Shown here in pieces: positions 1-7,837 of a stretch of 64,000 nt of DNA. Where the stretch lies: contig NZ_LOKZ01000038.1 of assembly GCF_002211365.1 (NCBI RefSeq), positions 62,001 through 126,000 of the forward strand, in the 5' to 3' direction. Source of the DNA: Rhizobium sp. R711 (GTDB lineage Bacteria; Pseudomonadota; Alphaproteobacteria; Rhizobiales; Rhizobiaceae). The position numbers and the translations under genes were made by a program. Numbering within the stretch: position 1 is the first letter of the stretch; the number at the start of each line of letters is the position of its first letter. Below the pieces are notes generated by a model, which had not been told where the DNA came from, searched no databases, and saw only the letters and a list, made by a program, of their open reading frames with translations.

Positions 1-2
1 CG

Positions 3-1160
3 GTGATTGGCCTCGCGCCACTGCCTCCCGGGGAGGAAGCTCCGATCGGTGTCTCGGTCTTCTGGTCGGCTCCATTCCTCTGGTTCTATATCTATTACAC
101 TGTGGCAGTCGCGCTCTTCGCCGCGTTCTGGTTCACCTACAGCCCACATCGCTGGCAGCTATGGTCGGTGCTGGGTTCCGCCCTGATCATCTTCAATACC
201 TATTTCTCGGTTCAGGTGAGCGTTGCCATCAACGCCTGGTATGGGCCTTTCTATGACTTGATCCAGCAAGCGCTCGCGAAGACGGCACCAGTCACCGCGG
301 CGCAGCTCTATCTCGGCATGTTGGGCTTTGCCGGCATCGCCTTCGTGGCAATCACCGTCGGCGTGCTCAACCTTTTCTTCGTCAGCCACTGGATCTTCCG
401 CTGGCGCACGGCGATGAACGAATACTACATGTCGTACTGGCCGAAGCTTCGCCATATCGAAGGTGCTTCGCAGCGTGTTCAGGAAGACACGATGCGCTTC
501 TCTTCGACGGTGGAAAGCCTTGGAGTCAGCCTTGTCAGCTCGGTCATGACGCTGATCGCCTTCCTGCCGGTGCTGTTCAAGATCGGCGCCAACATCACGG
601 AATTGCCGCTGATCGGCGAGGTGCCGCATGCGCTCGTCTGGGCGGCACTGTTCTGGTCGATTTTCGGAACGGTTTTCCTCGGTTTGGTCGGTATCAAGCT
701 GCCGGGCCTCGAGTTCCGTAACCAGCGTGTCGAGGCCTCGTACCGCAAGGAACTCGTCTACGGCGAAGACCACGCGGACCGCGCGACGCCGCCAACGGTG
801 GCCGAGCTTTTTGCCAACGTGCGCCGCAACTATTTCCGGCTCTATTTCCACTACATGTATTTCAACGTCGCCCGCATCTTCTATCTGCAGGCCGACAACC
901 TGTTCAGCCTCATCGTGCTCGTGCCGTCGATTGTCGCCGGCAAGCTGACGCTTGGCCTGATGACGCAGATCAACAACGTGTTCGATCAGGTGCGCGGCTC
1001 CTTCCAGTATCTGGTCAACTCGTGGACGACGATCGTCGAGCTGTTGTCGATCTACAAGCGCCTGCGCACCTTCGAATCCGCGATCGGGGGCGAGCCGTTG
1101 CCAGATATCGACCAGCGCTATCTGGAGCGCGAGGCGGGCATCATCCACGCCGACGGCTAA
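3..1160 (+). CDS. bacA: BacA/SbmA-family inner-membrane peptide transporter (5' end cut off)
   Basis: The 385 residues read as the SbmA/BacA family, which imports peptides such as Bac7 and, in rhizobia, nodule NCR peptides, and which affects very-long-chain fatty acids of lipid A. Visible family stretches are VSVFWSAPFLWFYIY near the start and VSVAINAWYGPFYDLI near residue 75, followed by several hydrophobic segments and the ABC-transporter-like membrane region ending near YKRLRTFE. No ATPase domain is present, as expected. Family members are about 400-420 residues, so roughly 30-40 N-terminal residues including the first membrane helix lie left of the window; the GTG at position 3 is only the first in-frame start-like codon. 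An 8-bp stem spanning the stop codon (1149-1170) has no T run. Separating bacA from a non-symbiotic sbmA paralogue would need a tree. Confidence 0.88.
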   Translation: MIGLAPLPPGEEAPIGVSVFWSAPFLWFYIYYTVAVALFAAFWFTYSPHRWQLWSVLGSALIIFNTYFSVQVSVAINAWYGPFYDLIQQALAKTAPVTAAQLYLGMLGFAGIAFVAITVGVLNLFFVSHWIFRWRTAMNEYYMSYWPKLRHIEGASQRVQEDTMRFSSTVESLGVSLVSSVMTLIAFLPVLFKIGANITELPLIGEVPHALVWAALFWSIFGTVFLGLVGIKLPGLEFRNQRVEASYRKELVYGEDHADRATPPTVAELFANVRRNYFRLYFHYMYFNVARIFYLQADNLFSLIVLVPSIVAGKLTLGLMTQINNVFDQVRGSFQYLVNSWTTIVELLSIYKRLRTFESAIGGEPLPDIDQRYLEREAGIIHADG

Positions 1161-1316
1161 TCCCGTCGGCTGCAGGAAACCGGAATGGGTCGCAAATGCC
1201 GTCATGCCGTTCGTGCCGCTTTTGCGCCGACGGCTGCCTCGGTTGACAAATGGCGGGCGGCCCATAATCTGCGAGTACGCCTTTGAGGTTGTACTCGTTT
1301 TTCGGAGATGAGGATC

Positions 1317-2210
1317 ATGCCTATCGCAGAGTGCATGAGACGGTTTCTGCTGGCGAGCCTTGCCCTTTGCCTTTCTGCTTTCGCGGCAGGCGCTGCGACG
1401 CTCGACTTGATAACCCAGCGCAGTATCCTGCGCATCGGCTATATCGCTGACGAGGCGCCCTTCTCCTCGAACAAGCCGGGCGCCGCTCCGACGGGATATG
1501 CCATCGACCTGTGCGGCAAGATTGCCGATGAAATAGAGCATCAGTTTCCGCAATTGAAGCGCGAATACATTGAAATGACGCTCGCGAACGGCTTCGATGG
1601 AGTGAAAAATGGACAGGTCGATCTGCTTTGCGGTGCGATCACCGTCAATTTGAAGAGGCGGGAGATCGTCGACTTTTCACAACCAATCTTCCTTACGGGG
1701 GCGACCGCGCTGCTCCGCAAGGATTCACCGAATTATCTGCAGACTCTTTTTGTCGAAAAGCCCGCTGTTCATGCCGTTAGCGAGCATGTCGCATCCACAC
1801 GCGTAATCGGCGTGCACGCAAGCACGACAACAGGCACAACGCTGCGCGAGGCATTGGCAACCCAGGTGTCGAAGACGAAACTTGCCGATTTCGAAACGCA
1901 CCAGGACGGTCTTAAGGCGCTGGAGGATCACAAGATCGATGCCTATATCGCTGATCAGGCGCTGCTGATCAGCCTCGCCAAGCGGGCGCACGATCCGTCC
2001 TCACTCGAGATCGGCGACCGGCTCTTTACGCATGAACCCTATGCGATCGCGCTACCACGCGACGACGCCGATTTCCGCCTGCTGGCCGATCGGGCGTTGA
2101 CGGAGTTCTATCTGTCGGAGGATTTTCTGCCGCTGCTCGAAACCTATTTCGGAGCCGAGGCGGCGCCGATGCTGCACACGCAAATCATCATGGAGCATGT
2201 GCCCGATTGA
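1317..2210 (+). CDS. Periplasmic amino-acid-type substrate-binding protein (SBP_bac_3)
   Basis: A family-3 extracellular solute-binding protein, the periplasmic ligand-binding part of polar amino acid ABC transporters. A hydrophobic signal peptide (MRRFLLASLALCLSAFAAGA) is followed by the lobe start ILRIGYIADEAPFS, then GYAIDLCGKIADEI, GFDGVKNGQVDLLCGAITV and REIVDFSQPIF, all standard for this fold. The ATG at 1317 has GGAG nine bases upstream; ATGs at 1308 and 1335 are alternatives and 1335 would start exactly at the signal peptide. No permease or ATPase gene lies beside it, so it is an orphan binding protein; it may serve a transporter elsewhere or act as a sensor. The ligand cannot be told from the sequence. 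Confidence 0.8.
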   Translation: MPIAECMRRFLLASLALCLSAFAAGAATLDLITQRSILRIGYIADEAPFSSNKPGAAPTGYAIDLCGKIADEIEHQFPQLKREYIEMTLANGFDGVKNGQVDLLCGAITVNLKRREIVDFSQPIFLTGATALLRKDSPNYLQTLFVEKPAVHAVSEHVASTRVIGVHASTTTGTTLREALATQVSKTKLADFETHQDGLKALEDHKIDAYIADQALLISLAKRAHDPSSLEIGDRLFTHEPYAIALPRDDADFRLLADRALTEFYLSEDFLPLLETYFGAEAAPMLHTQIIMEHVPD

Positions 2211-2282
2211 GAGCCCGCGCGTTCAATCTCACGTGCGGCTGTTCTCATACCCGGCAAAAGCATACGTGACGGTAGTGCTTCC

Positions 2283-3287
2283 CTATAGCCCTGAGGTTTG
2301 CGTTTGCTCCTGCAGCTTGCCGCGCGCCTCGATCATCGGGATCGCTTCGGAATAGCTGACGCAGGCGACGTCCGCGCGGTGACAGACATCGCTCACCAGC
2401 CGGTCGAGCGCGCGCCAGTAGGCGCCACCGTTCATCTCGACGAAGTGGAAGCCGAGCTGCAGCGGAATACGGCTGCCCGTGTACTGCTTGTCGAACGCCT
2501 CCTTGAAGGCCGCATACGAACGCTCTTCAAATGCCTTCGAATCGGCCTTGTCCTCCTCGCCGTTAGAATGGCGAACGAAAAGGTTGTAGTCCATGCCGAT
2601 GATAGGCTTCTCGCGCGGGCCTTCGGGGATCAGCGGCAGGCCGAAGCGGACGACGCCGGCCTCCTCAAGCGGTATGGCGGGTCCCTTGGTCACGAGGCTT
2701 GCGTCATAGGTGAAGCCGGCCTTTTTCTCCGCCGCTATCATGTCTGCGCCCGGCGTCGCCGAGAGGTAGGGGGCGCGGAAGCCGTGGATGCCGTGATCGA
2801 CCAGGTCCTGCCAGCCCTTCGGCTCTTCGAGATCGACGCTCTTCCAGGCGCGTTTCAGTGTGGCGCGGAATGTCGCGAATTCCTTCGACCAGTCGGCTTC
2901 GCTCCATTGGCGACCATCGAAATGGCCGCAAGCATGGCTCGATATGTCGTGGCCCTCGAGGTGGGCGTGCCAGATATTGCCGAGCCTCTCGCGGATCTCG
3001 TCGTCGCTCTGGGCAAAGCCGACGTTGGATTTGCCCTGTTTTTCATGCGGTGCCTGATAGGCCTTCTTGGCCGCCTGGTTCATCAGGAAGGTGCAGGAGA
3101 GGAAATAAGTGAAATGCGCGCCGTTCTTCGCCGCCATTTCACGGCTCTTCTGCCAGAGCGCGTTGGCGTGCGCGCCGTCGAAGGAGATGATAACCAGCTG
3201 TTTCGGCTGGTCGACTGCGCCGGCCGCGCTGGGAATGAGCAAAGAGAGGGCGAGGGAGGCTTTGAAAAACGAACGAAACATGGACAC
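2283..3287 (-). CDS. Secreted polysaccharide deacetylase (NodB-fold)
   Basis: A carbohydrate esterase 4-like protein with a signal peptide (FFKASLALSLLIPSAAGA) for export. NodB-homology signatures are present in order: SFDGAH (variant of TFDD, catalytic and metal Asp), HDISSHACGHFDG (variant of the HS-T-H metal motif) and FRAPYLSA (motif 3). Family enzymes remove N-acetyl or other acyl groups from glycans or peptidoglycan; the substrate here is unknown. The altered metal motif suggests a divergent subgroup rather than a chitooligosaccharide deacetylase such as NodB. The gene is convergent with the binding-protein gene upstream in the window and divergent from the NnrU-family gene. ATG 3281 is an alternative start and neither start has a clear Shine-Dalgarno. 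Confidence 0.78.
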   Translation of the reverse strand: MSMFRSFFKASLALSLLIPSAAGAVDQPKQLVIISFDGAHANALWQKSREMAAKNGAHFTYFLSCTFLMNQAAKKAYQAPHEKQGKSNVGFAQSDDEIRERLGNIWHAHLEGHDISSHACGHFDGRQWSEADWSKEFATFRATLKRAWKSVDLEEPKGWQDLVDHGIHGFRAPYLSATPGADMIAAEKKAGFTYDASLVTKGPAIPLEEAGVVRFGLPLIPEGPREKPIIGMDYNLFVRHSNGEEDKADSKAFEERSYAAFKEAFDKQYTGSRIPLQLGFHFVEMNGGAYWRALDRLVSDVCHRADVACVSYSEAIPMIEARGKLQEQTQTSGL

Positions 3288-3398
3288 CGCGACAATTTGT
3301 TTGCGGTTTTCCTGTTACAGAAATGCGGCGAAGCTGCGGTGACGCTAGCGTTTTTGTGCCGCTGCGGCTAAGTCTCAGAAAACGCACAGGAGATCGCC

Positions 3399-3983
3399 AT
3401 GGCATTGCTCGTCGTCGGTATCATCATTTTCCTAGGGCTTCATCTGATCCGTGTCATTGCGCCCGGTTTTCGCCAGTCCATGATCGACAGTCTTGGCGAG
3501 AACGGTTGGAAGGGCGTCTATTCGGTTGTCAGCATTCTCTCGCTGATCTTGCTCATCTATGGCTTCGGTCAGGCCCGACAGGTGACCGGCGTTCTCTACA
3601 CTCCACCGGTCTGGATGGCGCATATCACGCTGACCCTGATGCTGCTCGCCTTGATCTGTCTGGTCGCCTCGCTGCTGCCGGCGGGGCATATTGCAGTCAA
3701 GACGAAGCATCCGATGGTGTTGTCGGTGAAGATCTGGGCTTTCGCGCATCTCTTGGCCAACGGCGAGACCTCTTCGGTGCTCCTGTTCGGTGCCTTCCTC
3801 GCATGGGGCGTCATCCTGCGCATTGCGCTAAAGCGCCGCGAACGGGCAGGCGGGCTTACCCTACGGCCCTTCGTCTCGGGGAAGTATGACCTCTATGCCG
3901 TGATCATCGGCGTCGTGGCCTGGGCACTTATCACATTCAAGCTGCATGAGCTGTTGATCGGGGTGGCTCCGATCGTTATGTGA
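3399..3983 (+). CDS. NnrU-family integral membrane protein
   Basis: A 194-residue protein with about five to six hydrophobic segments and family stretches GLHLIRVIAPGFR at the N-terminus, HPMVLSVKIWAFAHLLANG in the middle and a C-terminal membrane helix. It matches the NnrU family, named for a protein in denitrification clusters and related to the plant isomerase Z-ISO, whose members bind haem. There is no denitrification gene nearby, so a nitric-oxide role is not supported by context; this type is common as a stand-alone gene in rhizobia. AGGAG seven bases before the ATG supports the start. It is divergent from the deacetylase gene. Confidence 0.8.
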   Translation: MALLVVGIIIFLGLHLIRVIAPGFRQSMIDSLGENGWKGVYSVVSILSLILLIYGFGQARQVTGVLYTPPVWMAHITLTLMLLALICLVASLLPAGHIAVKTKHPMVLSVKIWAFAHLLANGETSSVLLFGAFLAWGVILRIALKRRERAGGLTLRPFVSGKYDLYAVIIGVVAWALITFKLHELLIGVAPIVM

Positions 3984-4087
3984 CGAATCTTTCCAATCCC
4001 CCTTACAACTGCTGAAAAATGGGGTAGAAGGCCCCACAATGTGCGTGCAATCCGCATGCCGAAGCATATCCGCGCCCGGAGACGAGA

Positions 4088-4771
4088 ATGGCATTCAACG
4101 ACGACAGCTTCATTCGTGAAGTCAATGAGGAACTGCGTTCCGACCAGGTGAAAGGCGCATGGCGTCGGTTTGGTCGCTACCTGATTGCGCTCGCTGTCCT
4201 GATCGTGCTCGGTACCATCGGCTACAAGGTCTATGAATATTGGGACGATAACCAGTCCTCCGGCACGGGCGACAAGTTCATCGCCGCGATGAAGCTTGCC
4301 GATGAGAACAAGCACGCCGAGGCGCTGGCAGCGCTCGAGACGCTGGAAAAGGAAGGCCACGGATCCTATCCGATCCTGGCGCGGCTGCGCGCGGCCAGCG
4401 TGCTGGCCCAGAAGGGTGATACGGCAGGTGCCGTTGCCGCCTTCGACGTGATCGGTAAGGACAACGCCGCACCGGCAGCCGTGCGCGATGCCGCCAAGAT
4501 GCGCGCCGGCTGGTTGCTGATCGAGAGCGGCTCGTACGATCAGGTTTCCGCACAGGTGGAGGAAATGGCTGTTCCCGGCAACGCCTTCCGCCACTCCGCC
4601 CGCGAAGCGCTCGGCCTTGCCGCCTATAAGGCCGGCAATATGAGCCAGGCGCGCCAGTGGTTCCAGGCGATCGCCGACGATGCGCAGAGCCCGCGCAATG
4701 TTGCCAATCGTGCCCAGATGATGCTTGATAACATCACCGCATCCGGCAAGGCGCCCGCCGCACAGGGCTGA
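4088..4771 (+). CDS. Membrane-anchored TPR protein, YfgM-like, upstream of der
   Basis: A 227-residue protein with one N-terminal membrane helix (YLIALAVLIVLGTIGYKVYEYW, about residues 35-55) and a periplasmic helical repeat region rich in Ala/Leu pairs (AEALAALETLEKEG, AVAAFDVIGKD, AREALGLAAYKAGNMSQARQWF). This is the layout of the YfgM/ancillary SecYEG subunit family (tetratricopeptide_21-like), which in E. coli associates with the translocon and PpiD and also lies just upstream of the bamB-der genes. Here der follows after 15 bases, so co-transcription is likely, while bamB is not present between them. GGAG eight bases before the ATG supports the start. The Sec-related function is inferred from synteny and domain order. 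Confidence 0.75.
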   Translation: MAFNDDSFIREVNEELRSDQVKGAWRRFGRYLIALAVLIVLGTIGYKVYEYWDDNQSSGTGDKFIAAMKLADENKHAEALAALETLEKEGHGSYPILARLRAASVLAQKGDTAGAVAAFDVIGKDNAAPAAVRDAAKMRAGWLLIESGSYDQVSAQVEEMAVPGNAFRHSAREALGLAAYKAGNMSQARQWFQAIADDAQSPRNVANRAQMMLDNITASGKAPAAQG

Positions 4772-4786
4772 AAGTAAGGAATTTCA

Positions 4787-6211
4787 ATGAGCTTTACGGT
4801 CGCCATTGTCGGTCGCCCGAATGTCGGCAAGTCGACGCTTTTCAACCGCCTGGTTGGGAAGAAGCTGGCGCTTGTCGACGATACGCCGGGTGTCACGCGC
4901 GACCGTCGCCCGGGCGAGGCACGGCTGGTCGACCTGCGGTTCACCATCGTTGATACCGCCGGTCTTGAAGAGGCCCATGAAGAGAGCCTGCAGGGCCGCA
5001 TGCGTGCGCAGACCGAAGCGGCGATCGACGAAGCCGACCTTTCTCTGTTTGTCGTCGATGCCAAGACCGGTCTGACGCCTGTTGACACGGCGCTTGCTGA
5101 AATGCTGCGCCGTCGAGGCAAACCGGTGGTTCTCGTGGCCAACAAGTCGGAAGCGCGCGGATCGGACGCCGGTTTCTATGATGCCTATTCGCTCGGCCTT
5201 GGGGAGCCGACGCCAATCTCGGCCGAACACGGGCAGGGGATGCTCGACCTGCGAGACGCTATTATTGCCGCGCTCGGCGAAGATCGCGCGTTCCCGCCGA
5301 AGGAAGATGTCGCCGTCACCGACGTCGATATCCCTCAGCCGACCGATGAGGACGGCGAGGAAGAGGACGAACCTCTATATGACGACACCAAGCCGCTGCG
5401 CGTGGCGATCGTCGGCCGTCCGAATGCCGGCAAGTCGACGCTGATCAACCGCTTCCTCGGTGAAGACCGGTTGCTGACCGGACCGGAAGCCGGCATCACG
5501 CGCGACTCCATCTCCGTGGAATGGGACTGGCGTGGTCGCACCATCAAGATGTTCGATACGGCAGGTATGCGCCGCAAGGCGAAGGTGATCGAAAAGCTGG
5601 AAAAGCTCTCCGTCGCCGATGCGCTGCGCGCCATCCGCTTCGCCGAGCTCGTCGTCATCGTCTTCGATGCGACGATTCCGTTCGAGAAGCAGGACCTGCA
5701 CATCGTCGATCTCGTCCTGCGCGAAGGGCGAGCTGCCGTGCTCGCGTTCAACAAGTGGGACATGATCGAGGAGCCGCAGGCGGTTCTTGCGGATCTGCGC
5801 GAAAAGACCGACCGGTTGCTGCCGCAGGCGCGTGGCATCCGCGCCGTGCCGATCTCCGGCCAGACCGGCCGCGGGCTCGACAAGCTGATGCAGTCGATCA
5901 TCGATACGGACAAGGTCTGGAACAAGCGCATTTCGACCGCGCGGCTCAATCGCTGGCTGGAGCAGCAGCAGGTTCAGCATCCGCCACCGGCAGTTTCCGG
6001 CCGTCGTATCAAGCTCAAGTATATGACACAGGTGAAGGCTCGCCCGCCGGCCTTCATGATCTCCTGCACGCGCTCGGACGCGCTGCCGGAGTCGTACACC
6101 CGCTATTTGATCAACGGCCTGCGCAACGATTTCGATATGCCGAGCGTGCCGATCCGCATTCACTATCGTTCGCCCGACAATCCGTACGAGTCGAAGAAGA
6201 AGCGGACCTGA
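4787..6211 (+). CDS. der: GTPase Der (EngA), double-domain ribosome assembly factor
   Basis: Der is an essential GTPase for maturation of the 50S subunit. Both tandem GTPase domains are intact: the first has the P-loop GRPNVGKS at residues 9-16, DTAG near 57 and NKSE near 118; the second has GRPNAGKS near 210, DTAGMRRKAK near 260 and NKWD near 322. A KH-like C-terminal domain follows (KYMTQVKARPPAFMISC, LINGLRNDFDMPSVPIRIHYR). An acidic linker (EDGEEEDEP) joins the domains. The length of 474 residues is typical for alphaproteobacteria. AAGGA six bases before the ATG gives the start. It is the second gene of a pair with the TPR membrane protein. Confidence 0.98.
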   Translation: MSFTVAIVGRPNVGKSTLFNRLVGKKLALVDDTPGVTRDRRPGEARLVDLRFTIVDTAGLEEAHEESLQGRMRAQTEAAIDEADLSLFVVDAKTGLTPVDTALAEMLRRRGKPVVLVANKSEARGSDAGFYDAYSLGLGEPTPISAEHGQGMLDLRDAIIAALGEDRAFPPKEDVAVTDVDIPQPTDEDGEEEDEPLYDDTKPLRVAIVGRPNAGKSTLINRFLGEDRLLTGPEAGITRDSISVEWDWRGRTIKMFDTAGMRRKAKVIEKLEKLSVADALRAIRFAELVVIVFDATIPFEKQDLHIVDLVLREGRAAVLAFNKWDMIEEPQAVLADLREKTDRLLPQARGIRAVPISGQTGRGLDKLMQSIIDTDKVWNKRISTARLNRWLEQQQVQHPPPAVSGRRIKLKYMTQVKARPPAFMISCTRSDALPESYTRYLINGLRNDFDMPSVPIRIHYRSPDNPYESKKKRT

Positions 6212-6222
6212 GGGCAGGCCGC

Positions 6223-6660
6223 TCAGGCTGCGCTGCTCTCCAACGCGTCGCGCAGCGCGACGACTTGCGCCCTCAGCCGCTTCAGTTCAGCGAATTTCTG
6301 GCCTGACGCATTGACGATGCAGCCGGGAATGGAAGCTGCGCGCGCTCTAAGTTTCCGGCCTTCATCGGTCAAACGGATAATAACGACGCGTTCGTCGTCC
6401 GTACCACGTTCGCGCTTGATGTAGCCGGTCGCTTCCAGGCGTTTGAGGAGAGGGGTGAGCGTGCTCGATTCCAGAAGCAGCTTCTCGCCAATGGCACCGA
6501 CCGTTTGGCCATCCTCCTTCCAGAGCGTAACCATGACCAGGTATTGCGGGTAGGTCAGGTTCAAGGCGTCCAGCATAGGCTTGTAGACGCGGTTCATCGC
6601 GTGGTTCGCGGTGTAGAGCGCGAAACAGATGAAATCGTCGAGATTCAGATCGTCGCTCAT
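6223..6660 (-). CDS. MarR-family regulator of the OhrR two-cysteine type
   Basis: A 145-residue winged-helix repressor-type protein. The N-terminal DDFICFALYTANHAMNRVYKPML and the winged helix (LLLESSTLTPLLKRLEATGYIKRERGTDDERVV) follow OhrR. Cys12 sits where OhrR proteins have their peroxide-reactive cysteine, and a second cysteine at 114 matches the resolving position of two-Cys OhrR, so oxidation-driven release from DNA is plausible. The start at 6660 is chosen because GGAGG lies seven bases upstream; the frame continues to 6687 without a ribosome site. The divergent partner is a secreted alpha/beta hydrolase rather than an Ohr peroxidase, so the regulon is not the classic one. Three copies of a palindrome lie between the two genes and suggest autoregulation. 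Confidence 0.85.
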   Translation of the reverse strand: MSDDLNLDDFICFALYTANHAMNRVYKPMLDALNLTYPQYLVMVTLWKEDGQTVGAIGEKLLLESSTLTPLLKRLEATGYIKRERGTDDERVVIIRLTDEGRKLRARAASIPGCIVNASGQKFAELKRLRAQVVALRDALESSAA

Positions 6661-6689
6661 GTCGGGACCTCCAAAATCGCACAACAATA

Positions 6690-6701
6690 TATCGCGCGAT
6701 A
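6690..6701. promoter_or_regulatory. Palindromic operator candidate, copy 1 (MarR side)
   Basis: TATCGCGCGATA is a perfect 12-bp palindrome located 30 bases upstream of the MarR/OhrR-type start codon, where a bound repressor would block transcription of its own gene. Two further near-identical copies occur at 6749-6774. Assignment to this regulator is inference from position and repetition. Confidence 0.55.
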
Positions 6702-6748
6702 AATAATCGCAATGATCTTTTTCGCATGACTGAGTTGCCGAAATTTAA

Positions 6749-6774
6749 ATCGTGCGATAAATTATCGTGCGATA
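6749..6774. promoter_or_regulatory. Tandem palindromic operator candidates, copies 2 and 3 (hydrolase side)
   Basis: ATCGTGCGAT at 6749-6758 and TATCGTGCGATA at 6763-6774 repeat the same motif with 15 bp between centres, flanked by AT-rich sequence. They sit 43-68 bases before the hydrolase start codon, over the probable promoter. The single pyrimidine swap relative to copy 1 leaves the half-site ATCG intact. Confidence 0.55.
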
Positions 6775-6816
6775 AATAAAAGCGCGTTGACAACGAACCG
6801 CAACCGAAAGGACAAG

Positions 6817-7833
6817 ATGATGTCGACCATCAAGACCGCAGTCTCCGCAGCAACCATTCTGGCAGCCGCGACCTTCGGCGCCGCTGCCGATCCGGTGCTG
6901 GAACCGACCACCCAGAAGTTTATCGACGCGCTCGCTGGCGCCAAGCCGATCTATACGCTGTCTCCATCCGATGCCCGTGGAGTCCTTGCCGGCGCCCAGA
7001 AAGGCGACTTCAAGAAAGTCGCAGCGAAGGAAGAGAATGTGACAATCAAGGCCGGCCCGACCGGCAGCATCAAGTTGCGTATCGTCCGTCCGGCAGGCGC
7101 GAAGGGCAAACTGCCGGTCGTAATGTACTTCCACGGCGGCGGTTGGGTTCTCGGCGACGCCGACACGCATGACCGTCTCGTCCGCGAGATCGCCAATGGC
7201 GCCAACGCCGCCGTTGTCTTCGTCGATTATGAGCGTTCGCCGGAAGCACGTTACCCGATCGCGATCGAGCAGGCCTACGCCGCTACGAAATACGTCGGCG
7301 AACATCAGAAGGAATTCAATGTCGATGCGAGCCGTCTGGCGGTGGCCGGCGATAGCGTTGGCGGCAACATGACGGCTGCGGTCACCCTGCTTGCCAAGGA
7401 GCGTGGCGGTCCGGCAATCGACCAGCAGGTCCTCTTTTATCCCGTGACTGATGCAAACTTCGAAACGGGCTCCTACAACGAATTCGCCAACGGTCCCTGG
7501 CTGACGAAGGAGGCGATGAAGTGGTTCTGGAACGCCTATCTGCCGGATGAAGCCAAGCGCAAGGAACCGACTGCTTCACCGCTTCAGGCCTCGCTCGATC
7601 AACTGAACGGCCTGCCGCCTGCCTTGATCATCACGGATGAAAACGACGTGCTGCGCGACGAAGGCGAGGCCTATGGCCGCAAGCTGACGCAGGCCGGCGT
7701 GAAGGTGACCTCGATCCGGTACAACGGCACGATCCACGACTTCGTGCTTCTGAACGCCATCACCGAGACGCCAGCAACGCGCCGTGCAATCTCTGTCGCC
7801 AATCAGACGCTGCGTGAGGCACTGAAGAAATAG
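6817..7833 (+). CDS. Secreted alpha/beta hydrolase (HSL-type esterase/lipase)
   Basis: A 338-residue esterase-like protein with an Ala-rich signal peptide (AVSAATILAAATFGAAA). The hormone-sensitive-lipase signatures are intact: oxyanion motif HGGGW, nucleophile elbow GDSVGG, the acid Asp in DENDVLRDEG and the catalytic His in GTIHDFVLLNA. It probably hydrolyses short-chain esters in the periplasm; the natural substrate is unknown. The start is ATG 6817 (ATG 6820 is equally possible), preceded by AAAGGA; the in-frame TTG at 6787 is too far upstream. It is divergent from the MarR/OhrR-type regulator and the shared palindromes suggest it is the regulated target, possibly linked to peroxide or lipid stress. 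Confidence 0.85.
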   Translation: MMSTIKTAVSAATILAAATFGAAADPVLEPTTQKFIDALAGAKPIYTLSPSDARGVLAGAQKGDFKKVAAKEENVTIKAGPTGSIKLRIVRPAGAKGKLPVVMYFHGGGWVLGDADTHDRLVREIANGANAAVVFVDYERSPEARYPIAIEQAYAATKYVGEHQKEFNVDASRLAVAGDSVGGNMTAAVTLLAKERGGPAIDQQVLFYPVTDANFETGSYNEFANGPWLTKEAMKWFWNAYLPDEAKRKEPTASPLQASLDQLNGLPPALIITDENDVLRDEGEAYGRKLTQAGVKVTSIRYNGTIHDFVLLNAITETPATRRAISVANQTLREALKK

Positions 7834-7837
7834 CGGA

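Noticed and set aside
1149..1170. 8-bp hairpin over the bacA stop codon as a terminator
   Set aside because: No T run follows, so I do not call it a terminator.
159..1553. Long open frame antisense to bacA and the binding-protein gene
   Set aside because: Rich in Arg, Asp and His with no domain pattern, and fully opposite two recognisable genes. High GC produces such frames.
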